Assembly (NCBI RefSeq): GCF_900005765.1
Contig: NC_041692.1
Coordinates: forward strand, 1,116,001 to 1,180,000
Length of the DNA: 64,000 nt
Source: Plasmodium relictum
Lineage: Eukaryota; Apicomplexa; Aconoidasida; Haemosporida; Plasmodiidae
Reading direction: 5' to 3'
Positions 21,111 to 31,709 of this stretch are shown in pieces. The position numbers and the translations under genes were made by a program. Position 1 is the first letter of the stretch, and each line of letters starts with the position of its first letter. The notes beneath the pieces were generated by a model. That model had not been told where the DNA came from. It ran no database searches and saw only the letters and a program-made list of their open reading frames with translations.

Positions 21111-24100
21111 CTATTCTTCACTAAAAAAATCATGAGAAATCAATTTTTCTATTCTTTCAAGAATTACATTACATTTATTTTCAAAATTTTTTCCAAAAAA
21201 ATTATCAAAATCTTTAATTTTACTTTGAATTTCATTTTCTATATATGATATCTGTAAATCGACATTGACAAAATTATTTTTCATTGATAATTTTTTCATA
21301 TAATCAGAACTTGAATTATCCTCTAAAGTTGATTTATCCATGTCAATATTTTTACTTGAGTGATTAGATGCAGTTAGATCGTAATTATTAGAAATATTTA
21401 TTTGAGAATTATTTAAAAAATTTGGAAAATTATTAATTGATTTTGAAAAATTTCCATTTATATTAGAGTACTCTTTAATTTTGTGGTTAAACGAGAACTC
21501 TAATTCACAATTATTTTTATCATTCTCTGTGAAATCTTCGTAACTACATTCTAAATCGTTATGTGACTTTTCAAATACCTTTTCATCATTTCCATTTGAT
21601 AAATTCACATGGTAATTCATTGAATTATCCATTAAGGAAATCCCAATGCTTTTTTCTTCATATTCATTATATTCTGCGAAATTTTTGCTTCTCTTGTTTT
21701 TATCATGTTTATTGATCATTCCCAAATTATTTCTTGATTTATTTTCGTCGATGTCATATCCTTCTGAATTTTTCAATTCATATTTTTTCTTAATGTTTTT
21801 TTGAAATTCTCTTAATAAATTAATTTTTTTTTCTTTATTGCTTACAAATGTGTTGAATTTTTTATATTCAATTGGAATATTTTCCTTAGGAATATTTTCG
21901 CTCCTATTCAAATATAGATTTGTGTTATTCTTGTAATAATAATTAAGTTCTGGTGATTCTTCCTTGTGCCTACTAACATTACCAAATTGCTTATCAACTC
22001 CGCAATTATTTTTTGAATCAGTTAATTCATCTTTAGAACCTTTTAAGTCATATCTTGATTCCATTAAACTATTATTTGATTCTATTAGATTAAATTTTGA
22101 TTCCACTAAATTATCTCTTGGTTCCAATTTAAAATTTTTTGAATTAATTAAGCTGCTACTTGATTCTATTAAATCATTTCTTAATTTTACTTGACTATTT
22201 TTTGAATTCATTTGGTTATTATTTAATTCTGTAAAATCATTTCTTAATTCTATGTACCTATTTTTTGGGCTTTCAAGACTATTATTATAATCCATTAAAT
22301 TATTTCTCTGATCTAGTTGGATATTCGTGGAATTTGTGAAGTTCCATTTTGATTCTCTCTTGCTATATCTGGATTGATTTTGTATTTTTTCTGAATTCGT
22401 TAGTTCATATTGAGATTCTATTAAATTACCTTCTGATTTAATTATGTCTTTGGACGATTCATTTAAATTATTAATTTTTTCGTTATCACTATTTTTTAAA
22501 TTTATTAAACTATTGTTTGATTCTATCATATTATCGTTCGATTCATTTACTTTGTATTTTGATTCTACTAAATTTTCAGTTAATATTGTTTCATTTTTTC
22601 TTGATACTATTGTACCCCTTTTTTGCTTTATTAGACTTTTTCTTTGTTCCATTAATTCATTTGTTTCCATTTGACTATCTGGTAATTCTACCAAATTATT
22701 CGTTGATATTGCTCGACTATTTTTTGATTTTATGTAGCTATTTTTCGATCCTATAAAACTATTTCTTAATTTTATTTGGTTTATTGACCCTATAATACTT
22801 CCATTTGATTCTATGATACTATATGTTGACTCTTCTTCACTGCATGTTGGTTCTACTGATCTTTGAGTATATTCCAATTGACTATTTCTTGATTTTATAT
22901 GACTATCTGATAATTCTGATAAATCATTTCTATATATTAAATGACTATCTTTTGATTTTATGAAACTTCTCCTTGATTCAATATGGCTTCCTTTTGTCTT
23001 TATTTGACTTTTTCTTAATTTCAGGGAATTTTTATTTGATTGCATTCGGATATTTTGTGACTCTTCTAAATTATTTCTTGATTCCATTAAGCTGTTATTT
23101 GATTCTACTTTACTATTTTCAGATTTTAATAAATTATTTCTAGGCGTTATGTAACTATTTTGTGATTTTATAAAACTAATTCTTGATTCTATTTGGCTTT
23201 TTTTTTTTGTTTGTACATGACTTTTTCTTAATTCCACTAAATTTATATCTGATTGCACTTGTCTATTGTTTGATTCTTCTAAATTATTTCCTGATTCTGT
23301 TTGACTATTCGCAGATTCCGACAAATTATTTTTTGATGTTATATAGCTATTTTTTGATTTTATAAAGCTATTTCTTGATTTTATTTGATTGTTTTTTGAT
23401 TCTACTTTACTATACCTCGATTCTACTGAAATTATTGTTGATTTCCTTTGGCTATTGCTCGGCTTCCTTGTTTTATTTCTTGATTCCATTAAGTTATTAT
23501 TTGATTCTACTTGACTATTTTCAGATTTTAATAAATTATTTCTAGGTGTTACGTAGCTATTTTGTGATTTTAAGAAGCTATGGCTTGATTCCACTTGACT
23601 GTTTTTTGGTTCTACTTTATTGTGTCTAGATTCTACTGAAATTATTGTTGATTGAATTTGTACATTTTGTGATTCTTCTAGATTATTTCTTGATTCCATT
23701 AAGCTGCTATTTGATTCTACTTGACTATTTTCAGATTCTAATAAATTATTTCTAGGTGTTACGTAGCTATTTTGTGATTTTAAGAAGCTATTTATCGATT
23801 CTATTTTGCTGCTTTTTTTTGTTCTTGAATAACTGTTTCTTGATTCTACTGAATTTAATTTTGATTCCATATGTCTATTTGTTAACTCCTCTAAATTATT
23901 TCTTGATTCCATTAATTGACTATTTGATTCTATTTTGCTATTTTGTAAACTCATTAGATGATTATTTGATTCTGTCAAATTATCTTCTATTTTTTTTAAG
24001 GAATTATTTGGTTCTATTAAACTAATTCTTGATTTTACTTGACCATTTGTTGAGCTTATTTGCCTTCTTAATTCTATTTGGTTATTTCTTTCATCTTTCT

Positions 24101-25772
24101 GACTATTTTTTAATTTTATTATATTTTCATTTGACTTCATTTGGCAACCTTTTGATTCTATTAAATCATCTTTCGGTTCTAAATAGCTCCTATAGGAATT
24201 TATATTGCTATTTTTCGATTCTGTTAATTGCATATACAAATTTTCACTATTTAAAGTAGAATTATTTTCATTTAAATTTTTTGTTTTTTCTTGTTCACAT
24301 ATAATTTTATTATCTATATAATTTTTTATGTTATCATTAATTTCTAAGTTTTTTGTAGATGAAAATTTCTTTATCATGATGTCTTCAATGACGTTATTAT
24401 TTATACTTGTGTTATTTTTACAAATATCATCAGTAGTACTTAGTACATTTTCACTATTAAATATATTTAAATTGTGAACATTTTTCCCTTTGGCATCAGA
24501 ATATGTAGAAAAATTTAAAGAATTCATGCTTTCTTCTATTTTATCCATCGTAGTTTTTTTATTGTGTTCTTTCAATTGATTTGTTGTACTTTTTTCCATA
24601 TTTTTATTATTATTTAAGTTTTCATTTATTTCTAAGGAATTATTATCATTATTATTATTATTATTATTATTATCGTACACTTTATAAGTTTCTTCATTTT
24701 TATTTTTATTGCTATCATTCTTTAAATCATAGTGTATGGTTTTTTTTTTATCATAATTTGATTTTAATGATTCTTGAATACACATAAAATTTAAATTATT
24801 TTCATTTACTTTTTTTTCATCATGAGAAATAAAGAATTCATTATTTGTTTTAGATTCAAAATCTATATTTAATGAATTATTTTTATCATGGTAATTTTCT
24901 TCATTCTCATGGGTTCTTTTAGTATCATAATTTCTATTATCATTATAATTTTTTCCTATACTATCATATTTATTATCATCATAACTATTTTCTGTATTAA
25001 AATCTTTATTGGAAGTATAATTTTTATTTGGAGAAATATTTTCATTCGTTCTTTCTTCTGCATGTAAAAAGTTACTTTTTAATTCATTTTCAGTTTTAAG
25101 ATTATTCAAAATTAAAGAATTTTTATTATTATGTATTTTATTAATGTTATATGATATAAAATTGTTTTTTATTTCTGAATTTTTAGAATCATATATATAA
25201 CTGTTTTCATTTCCCGAAAAAAGTCTATCTTTTGAATTATTGTTGCCTATAAAATCATTTTTGAAATTATTCCTTTTAATTTGTTGACTATTATTATTAT
25301 TATAACATTGTTCATTATTGTTTTTGCTAAAACTAAAATTATTACTTTCTACAAGTAGTTTTTCTGTTTCTTCTTGTAAAATTTTAGAAAACTCTAGATT
25401 TTTAGAATTATCATTTACCATATTTTCATTATAACTTTCCATACCATAATCATTGTTAGAATTATTAAGGTAGTTATTTACATTATCATTTGACACATTT
25501 TTTAGGTTTTTATTACTTTCTTTTGAAACAACTTTCTTTTCTTCTTGATTATTATCAGATAAAAAGGAATTCACTCTTTCGTTTAATTCCCTTTTTGAAG
25601 TAAATTTATCTTTTTTTAAATAATTATTTTGATATTCTTTTTCTAATTCATTCTCTTCATTAAAAATATCATCATTTGTTATTGAATCATTTTTTTTAGT
25701 AAGAATACTATTCATTATAAAAGCGTTCCTTTTATTAACAGAATCATTTTTTTTCTTTTTGAAGTAATTCAT
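21111..25772 (-). CDS. Large heptapeptide-repeat protein, unknown function
   Basis: Single exon, 1553 residues, ATG start. Three parts. Residues 1-510 are Asn/Ser/Asp/Lys-rich and mostly disordered. Residues about 513-1254 consist of roughly 105 degenerate seven-residue repeats with consensus x-N-S/N-(Leu/Ile/Val/Gln)-x-E-S, for example RNNLLES, ENSQVES, NSSLMES. Residues 1255-1553 return to Asn-rich sequence and end in a more conserved-looking helical tail (QISYIENEIQSKIKDFDNFF and ERIEKLISHDFF). No signal peptide or membrane segment. The repeats carry about one hydrophobic residue per heptad, so they are not a standard coiled coil. The shadow frames on the plus strand in this stretch come from the 21-bp periodicity. 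I do not recognise the protein; the repeat may be a structural or scaffolding surface (inference). Confidence 0.85.
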   Translation of the reverse strand: MNYFKKKKNDSVNKRNAFIMNSILTKKNDSITNDDIFNEENELEKEYQNNYLKKDKFTSKRELNERVNSFLSDNNQEEKKVVSKESNKNLKNVSNDNVNNYLNNSNNDYGMESYNENMVNDNSKNLEFSKILQEETEKLLVESNNFSFSKNNNEQCYNNNNSQQIKRNNFKNDFIGNNNSKDRLFSGNENSYIYDSKNSEIKNNFISYNINKIHNNKNSLILNNLKTENELKSNFLHAEERTNENISPNKNYTSNKDFNTENSYDDNKYDSIGKNYNDNRNYDTKRTHENEENYHDKNNSLNIDFESKTNNEFFISHDEKKVNENNLNFMCIQESLKSNYDKKKTIHYDLKNDSNKNKNEETYKVYDNNNNNNNNDNNSLEINENLNNNKNMEKSTTNQLKEHNKKTTMDKIEESMNSLNFSTYSDAKGKNVHNLNIFNSENVLSTTDDICKNNTSINNNVIEDIMIKKFSSTKNLEINDNIKNYIDNKIICEQEKTKNLNENNSTLNSENLYMQLTESKNSNINSYRSYLEPKDDLIESKGCQMKSNENIIKLKNSQKDERNNQIELRRQISSTNGQVKSRISLIEPNNSLKKIEDNLTESNNHLMSLQNSKIESNSQLMESRNNLEELTNRHMESKLNSVESRNSYSRTKKSSKIESINSFLKSQNSYVTPRNNLLESENSQVESNSSLMESRNNLEESQNVQIQSTIISVESRHNKVEPKNSQVESSHSFLKSQNSYVTPRNNLLKSENSQVESNNNLMESRNKTRKPSNSQRKSTIISVESRYSKVESKNNQIKSRNSFIKSKNSYITSKNNLSESANSQTESGNNLEESNNRQVQSDINLVELRKSHVQTKKKSQIESRISFIKSQNSYITPRNNLLKSENSKVESNNSLMESRNNLEESQNIRMQSNKNSLKLRKSQIKTKGSHIESRRSFIKSKDSHLIYRNDLSELSDSHIKSRNSQLEYTQRSVEPTCSEEESTYSIIESNGSIIGSINQIKLRNSFIGSKNSYIKSKNSRAISTNNLVELPDSQMETNELMEQRKSLIKQKRGTIVSRKNETILTENLVESKYKVNESNDNMIESNNSLINLKNSDNEKINNLNESSKDIIKSEGNLIESQYELTNSEKIQNQSRYSKRESKWNFTNSTNIQLDQRNNLMDYNNSLESPKNRYIELRNDFTELNNNQMNSKNSQVKLRNDLIESSSSLINSKNFKLEPRDNLVESKFNLIESNNSLMESRYDLKGSKDELTDSKNNCGVDKQFGNVSRHKEESPELNYYYKNNTNLYLNRSENIPKENIPIEYKKFNTFVSNKEKKINLLREFQKNIKKKYELKNSEGYDIDENKSRNNLGMINKHDKNKRSKNFAEYNEYEEKSIGISLMDNSMNYHVNLSNGNDEKVFEKSHNDLECSYEDFTENDKNNCELEFSFNHKIKEYSNINGNFSKSINNFPNFLNNSQINISNNYDLTASNHSSKNIDMDKSTLEDNSSSDYMKKLSMKNNFVNVDLQISYIENEIQSKIKDFDNFFGKNFENKCNVILERIEKLISHDFFSEE
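22011..24236 (-). repeat. 21-bp degenerate tandem array (about 105 heptads)
   Basis: The coding DNA has 21-base periodicity over about 2.2 kb; the plus strand repeatedly shows GATTCTA/GATTTTA followed by short A/T-rich spacing. Superimposed is a longer unit of ten heptads (210 bp): the block with CTAGGTGTTACGTAGC at 23752 recurs at 23542 with only a few changes over about 100 bases. A further copy (CTAGGCGTTATG) at 23140 is 402 bp away, that is 19 heptads plus one extra codon. Confidence 0.9.
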
Positions 25773-26481
25773 TTTGTCTTTTTTAAAAAAAAAAAAGAAA
25801 AAAAAAATAATAATTTACATATTCAATTATTTTATTATATTAGATTTACATATTTTTACTATATATTAATTTATATGTTAATATATTTATAAAAAACCCT
25901 GTTGCCCTTTTAAATACAAAAATATGTGGGGTTATTATTAAACTAAAAGAAAAAATAAATTAAAATTAAAGTTATAATTCAAGTAACTATTTTATAGATT
26001 CTTTATTTATAAGGTGTTTTAAAGGTAACTAATAAAAGATAATCATGAGTTATACATTTAATATTAAAAATATTACAAAATTTCATGCATATATTATTAC
26101 TGCATTATTACTTTAATTAATATTATATTCAATTTAATTTAATTTAATTTTTTCTTTTTTTTTTTTTTTGTCTTACGAAACTAAAAATGTCTAATTGTAT
26201 TACTATATTAATATATTAAAAAATATATTTTTATTTTACTTTTATGTAATAATTCAATACACACTACATTAGAATTAATATATTTTTTATTTAATTTCAT
26301 TATTATTATGTGATAAACACTTTTAAAAAAAAAATTGTAAAGTAATTTCTATCATTATTTTATAATACTTTTTTTTTTATTAAAAATTTAATATATATTT
26401 AAGTTAGAAATATCTAATTTTTTATGGAAGGAAAAATAATATTAAATAAAATAAATTTTTTTTTTTTTATATTTAATTGAA
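25773..26481. promoter_or_regulatory. Divergent promoter region
   Basis: 709 bases between the repeat protein (minus) and RSPH9 (plus). It should hold both promoters. A+T-rich, with no specific motif recognised. Confidence 0.5.
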
Positions 26482-27531
26482 ATGATTAATTTAAAAAATT
26501 TAGATTTTCATTTAGAAAATTTATGTGAATCTAATAGATGCTTTAATGATGAAGAAAAACTAGGTTTACTATTTGGTATGACTAATTTAGAAGACAAAAT
26601 AAAAAAAGAAATTTATTTATGGGGTAAAATAGAAGGAATTCAAAATGATTACTACATAACTTATTATTTTAATTATGATAATTTTTTTCCAAAAAAAAAT
26701 TTTTATTATTGTAACAATGATTATGAATTTCACGAAATCAAAAAAGGAAATGACAGCTTAATAAAAAAAATTGAAAAAAAGGCACCTTTCACTTTATTTA
26801 ATGGATTACCAAATAGTTTTTATTGGAGAAATCATAAAAAAAAAACAAGAAATGAAAAAAATAACGCAGATAATGAAAATTATGATAGTGATAATGATAA
26901 TAGTGATAATGAAAATTCTGATAATGGAAATAATGATAGTGAAAATGATGATAGTGGAAATAATGATAGTGAAGATGACGACAATGAAAATGATGGAAAT
27001 GAAAATGGAAATAGTGAAAATGATGATAGTGAAGATAAACAAAGCAAAAGCAAACAAAATGAAAATAAAAATGAAAAAAATAAAAAGTATGATAAACAAA
27101 ATGTTACAGAACTTGAAAGATTATCTTACATTGTAAGAAAGATAGATGAAGAAGCATTTATAATACCTTACAATTCAGTAAAGATTAATAGCAATCTAGA
27201 AGTGAAATTTTCCATTTTTAACGGATTAAACATTTTAGAAGCTTTAAAGTTGACATCGTGGGTTCATTTCAGATACCCTAAAAACTTAACATATGATAAA
27301 ATTAAAAATTATGATACTTTTTTTTTAAATAATTTTTTAGATTCTATTAATTCAGATAATCCAACAAATATGTGGAATATCAAAATAAATGAAGAGTTAA
27401 ATAAAATTTCTATCATAAATTATTTATATCCTGGTTATGTGTTTTATCATATTCTTAATACCCCTTTTTATGGATCTTTATATATAGGAAATGGAATGTC
27501 CAATTACGATTTACCTTTTTTACTACCTTAA
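26482..27531 (+). CDS. RSPH9: Radial spoke head protein 9 homologue
   Basis: RSPH9 sits in the head of axonemal radial spokes; in Plasmodium only the male gamete has a flagellum. Single exon, 349 residues. The N-terminal part has IYLWGKIEGIQNDYYITYYF (about 45-66), like the family's 'LWGRI.G...DYYIA'. The second half has ERLSYIVRKIDEEAFIIPYN and NGLNILEALKLTSWVHFR. The C-terminus has LYPGYVFYHILNTPFYGSLY followed by IGNGMSNYDLPFLL, a close match to the family ending 'GYVYFGNGLKNPDLPFML'. An Asn/Asp/Glu/Ser-rich insert at about 128-200 splits the fold and accounts for the extra length over the roughly 276-residue human protein. The gene lies near another axoneme-type gene, the RIIa-domain protein. 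Confidence 0.87.
   Translation: MINLKNLDFHLENLCESNRCFNDEEKLGLLFGMTNLEDKIKKEIYLWGKIEGIQNDYYITYYFNYDNFFPKKNFYYCNNDYEFHEIKKGNDSLIKKIEKKAPFTLFNGLPNSFYWRNHKKKTRNEKNNADNENYDSDNDNSDNENSDNGNNDSENDDSGNNDSEDDDNENDGNENGNSENDDSEDKQSKSKQNENKNEKNKKYDKQNVTELERLSYIVRKIDEEAFIIPYNSVKINSNLEVKFSIFNGLNILEALKLTSWVHFRYPKNLTYDKIKNYDTFFLNNFLDSINSDNPTNMWNIKINEELNKISIINYLYPGYVFYHILNTPFYGSLYIGNGMSNYDLPFLLP
26866..27046 (+). repeat. Asn/Asp-rich coding minisatellite in RSPH9
   Basis: Imperfect repeats of 9-15 bases built on GATAATGAAAAT/GATAGTGAAAAT encode a (N/D)-(S/N)-(E/D)-(N/D) tract within the radial spoke protein. Confidence 0.85.
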
Positions 27532-28984
27532 TATATGTTAAATTAAAATAAATACAAAAGTTATTTTTAAAAAAAAAAAATATTTCAAAAAAAAATATAT
27601 TTATTATATATTAAAAAATCATAATTCATTTTATTTTTTATTTTAAGAGTTCAAAAAAAAAAAAATATAGGAATATTTATATAATCAAAATAGAACCTTA
27701 ATGCAATTTTTTTACTTAATTATTTGAATATAAAACTTTTGTTATTTTTTATTTAAATTATTTAATATATATAATTCTTCTTTATTTCATAAATTTGTTG
27801 ATTTTTGCTATTAAAAGAAAAATCACAAAAAAAGTATTTTCAAAAAAATATAAGCACATCTCTTTAATATGTTCTTAAGAATCAAATTAAAGTACTATTA
27901 ACATAGTTATAATATTTTATTCTTCGTATTTACCTTTTCTGATAACATTAATCTATTTTTTAATCTTCAAGAAAGTTCAAGGATATATATTTTTTTGTTT
28001 TTATTTTTTTGGTTATGAGATTTGTCCAAAATTTTTTTTTTTCATATTTTATGTAATTATTAAAATTTATATTATAAAAAAAAAAAAATGTTTTAAAAAA
28101 TATAATAAATTTAAAAATTCAAAATAAAAAAATATAAAATATTTTTATATGTTCTAAATATTTTAAATTAACATTTTGCTTTATATAAAAATATATATAT
28201 ATATATAGTATTTATTCCAATCCTATTATTATTAATTTACAATCTCATTTATCCATTTATTCCCTTTTTTTTTTCTTTCATAATTTGTTTTATGATACAA
28301 TTTATAAAATGAAATTAATTTTATGTCTTATATTAATATATGTTACAATATAAAATATTATCATTACTATTATTTTTGCCTTTATTATTATAGTTAATAC
28401 AATAACTGTATGATTTTTATTATATATATTAGTTATATAAAATATTATTTCATAAGAAAAAATTATGATTAAATAGTTATAATTTTTTTTATAAATAAAT
28501 TACATATAAGAAAAATTTAAATTGTAAAATTTAATAAAAAATATTTTTAGAGTTTAAGAAAAGAAATTTAAAAAATTTTATTATTAAAAGAAAAAAAAAA
28601 AAAAATCAAATGATATAATGTATTTGTTGCATACATAAATAAAATTTTCATTTTATTTACATATATTAATTTTTTTTATATTTTATTTTATTTTTTTTAA
28701 CTATGTAAAAATATTGTAAAATTAATATGATTTAAGACCTTTGCAACATGCAAAGCTATAAATAATAATATTTTTATTATTATTTTTTTTTATATCCAAA
28801 AAAAAAAAAAAAAAAAAAATTATATAATAAATGATTTAAAAGTTTATACACTTTTCATTTTTATGTAATTTATTTGTTTTGAGAGTATATTCATTATTAA
28901 TATTTAATTTAATTTTATATATTTATTTTATTTTATTTATTTATTTATTTGTGTATTTTTTTTTTTTTTTTTTTGTAAATTATC
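27532..28984. other. Intergenic spacer
   Basis: Co-directional spacer of about 1.45 kb: 3' region of RSPH9 and promoter/leader of SR10. It contains poly-A/poly-T tracts (for example 20 A at 28799-28819) and TA runs. No coding frame longer than homopolymer noise was found. Confidence 0.65.
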
Positions 28985-30724
28985 ATGATGATATGTAAGT
29001 TCAATGCGGAAATCAAAAAATTTTTGTTTATTTTTTGCCTCTTCTTGCTTCACATAAGAATTTTAAATTGCCAATTAATAAAATTAGATGGGCAAAAAAC
29101 TAATACTTATTATATTCTTTATGTTTTGAAAGGTTTATATATATATGGAAAAGATGATTCTCCATATGTAATATTAGGGAAAAAAAAAGATATGGAATTT
29201 AAAGAGCCTCATGCTATCTTTGAAAATATAGGTGTAAGTACTATTGACAATAGAAACACCAAATATTTTAGTTTTGAAATGGAAAAAAATAAAGATGAAG
29301 AAAAAAATGGCAACAATAAATCAAATGAAAGGAAAAATGATGATACTGGGGATAATGATGTAAAGAATAAAAAAGAAAAATTTAAAATAAGTTTATATAA
29401 GGATAATCCTTATCTTCGCAGAAAAACAGAATATGAATATTCTAAAGATACAGAATCCCTTGAGTCATCAGAATTATTTTTAGAATTAATTATTATGAAA
29501 GAAAAAGACTTTAGTAGATTTTACTTACCTAAAGATAGTGATGTTTGCTGTCAAATGCAAGAAGTTGGTATCGATGAAAATGATAAATATGTTTGTCCTG
29601 AAAAAGGGTATTTAAAGAGATACGTAAATGAAGATAATATGTATTCAATGAAATTACCAGTTTATTTTATAAATGATAGAATTAAAAGTGATCATAATGC
29701 ATCGTCAGAAATGGAAGTAAACCAGGAACAATTTTTAAATAAAATTAAGAATAATTTTGTATATAACATTAAAGACACGGATATTTATGCCTTATTTTTA
29801 TCAAATTGTCAAGATGGCAAAAACTATGAATTATATTTACATGGAAATATTCATATTTTAAATCAATATGGTTATTTACCAGGAGATAAAATATCTAAAT
29901 TAAATTTATATTTTTCATGCATGATAATTTATTCTATTTATTTATTAACGTGGATTTATTTATTAATCAGAAATAAAAATTTTGTTATCAAGATTCAAAT
30001 ATGGATTTTAGTTTGTATATTTTTATATCTAATGGAAAATTTTTTTTTATTTCTTTATTTTCTAGTATATAATTTATATGCAAAAGTCAATAATAATTTA
30101 CTATTACTATCGGTTTTCTCTAGTATTTTGAAAAATGTTTGTTCATACCTTTTAATTTTATTAGGATCATTGGGTTGGGGATTAGTTATTCCAACTTTAG
30201 ACAAGATAACTTTTATTAAAATAAAAGTCTTATTTTTTTTTTTTATAATCTTTGATTTTATAAAACAATTTATTGACTTACATTTTTCGGATTCACAAAT
30301 CAATACAATTTATTTCTTTTTTTGCATTATTCCTGTAACTATTATTTATTGTATAATTTATATATGGGTTTTTACTTCTACTAGCAAAATTATTATTCAA
30401 TTAAATGAAGATAAACAATATGAAAAATTAAATATGTTTAAGACATTTTTCAATGTTTTAATTTTTACCATAATATTTTCTATCATTTCTTTTTTTATTG
30501 ATATAATGGTAATAGTATATATAGATAATACTTTCTGGAGCTTAAAATGTTATATAAGTGAAGGGATCATCAGCTTCTTATTTTTAATTATTTTAACCGC
30601 TATGATGATTTTATTCAAGCCATCTGATAGACTTAAAAGAATTTCTCACTTTACTGAAATTGGAGATATGGATGAGATGGAAGACTTTTCGAATTTCAAA
30701 AATGTTGTAGAAGATGTTTCATAA
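28985..30724 (+). CDS. SR10: Serpentine receptor SR10 (GOLD/7-TM family)
   Basis: Single exon, 579 residues; a second ATG follows immediately. A signal peptide (about 1-29: FLFIFCLFLLHIRILNCQ) leads into a lumenal/extracellular domain (about 30-300) with an Asn/Lys-rich insert. Seven hydrophobic helices follow from about 310 to 560 (for example KLNLYFSCMIIYSIYLLTWI, QIWILVCIFLYLMENFFLFL, EGIISFLFLIILTAMMILF). The tail is short, acidic and cytosolic (ISHFTEIGDMDEMEDF). This layout, with a soluble domain followed by PGDK..KL..Y at the first helix, is that of the GPR107/GPR108/TMEM87 class, to which Plasmodium SR10 belongs. Its ligand is not evident. The position between RSPH9 and the seryl-tRNA synthetase agrees with the P. 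falciparum order as I remember it. Confidence 0.87.
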   Translation: MMICKFNAEIKKFLFIFCLFLLHIRILNCQLIKLDGQKTNTYYILYVLKGLYIYGKDDSPYVILGKKKDMEFKEPHAIFENIGVSTIDNRNTKYFSFEMEKNKDEEKNGNNKSNERKNDDTGDNDVKNKKEKFKISLYKDNPYLRRKTEYEYSKDTESLESSELFLELIIMKEKDFSRFYLPKDSDVCCQMQEVGIDENDKYVCPEKGYLKRYVNEDNMYSMKLPVYFINDRIKSDHNASSEMEVNQEQFLNKIKNNFVYNIKDTDIYALFLSNCQDGKNYELYLHGNIHILNQYGYLPGDKISKLNLYFSCMIIYSIYLLTWIYLLIRNKNFVIKIQIWILVCIFLYLMENFFLFLYFLVYNLYAKVNNNLLLLSVFSSILKNVCSYLLILLGSLGWGLVIPTLDKITFIKIKVLFFFFIIFDFIKQFIDLHFSDSQINTIYFFFCIIPVTIIYCIIYIWVFTSTSKIIIQLNEDKQYEKLNMFKTFFNVLIFTIIFSIISFFIDIMVIVYIDNTFWSLKCYISEGIISFLFLIILTAMMILFKPSDRLKRISHFTEIGDMDEMEDFSNFKNVVEDVS

Positions 30725-31709
30725 TGAATTTTATACCAAAAAAATAAAAATAAAAATATATATAAAATAAGATACATACATATATTTAAAAATAATATAC
30801 CTAATTTGCTTTGTATAATATTTTTAAATATGTTCCTATTAAAATTTTCTATATACATATATATTATATATATATTATTACTATTATTATATTGAGTTAA
30901 TTTCTTTTAATATATTTATGTTTGTGTAAAGCTGAATTTAATTATTCAGAAAAAAAAATAAATTTTTTTTTTTAAATATCATTTTTTATAGTCAATTTCA
31001 TGATAAATTTTCCATATTTTATTTTTCTTTCCTTTCATGAATTATATTTAAATTTGTTTTGATAAAAAAAAAAAAAAAATTATCAACTTTTTTATGTTTG
31101 TTGCATGTGAATAATTTAATTCATTCATAATTTTTAGTAATCCATAAAAACGTCAAGAAAATACTAAATACAAATAAAAATTTGTTTAATTTTTCGAAAA
31201 AAAATTCTTAATTTTTCTCAATTTTTTACATTTTTACAAGTTTTTATTAATATAATTGCTTATTTTATTTTATTTTTTTTTTTTTTTTTTGTATTTTTAA
31301 GGATTATTATTATTATTTTTTATGTATTCTTTTAATGATATATTAATCGTTTAATATTTTTAACTGTTTTGTAAAAATTTTTTTTATTTTTATTTTTAAA
31401 TTTTGAGTAAAAATTTTTTTTTTTTTTTATTAATCTTTTAATAATTTAATCTTTATTGTAATTTTATTTTTTAATTTTCAATAATATATATTCTGTAAAT
31501 ATTAATAAAATAGGATTTTGCATAGAATTGACAACTAGATAATTCTAATGAATAGAAATGAAATTATTTTAAAAATATAAGAAAAAGGATTTTGATATTT
31601 AGTAAAATTCTATTTATCTTATAGCAATACTTCTAAGTATTTATATGTTATATATATAAAAATGAAATAAAGTTCTGTCCTTTTTATGGAAAAATGTTAA
31701 ATATGTATT
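30725..31709. other. Intergenic spacer
   Basis: Homopolymer- and TA-rich, co-directional. It presumably holds the promoter of the seryl-tRNA synthetase. Nothing distinctive. Confidence 0.65.

Noticed and set aside
21964-24787. Many open frames on the plus strand opposite the heptad-repeat protein
   Set aside because: They are by-products of the 21-bp periodic coding sequence on the other strand; they are Phe/Leu/Ser-rich with no conserved features.
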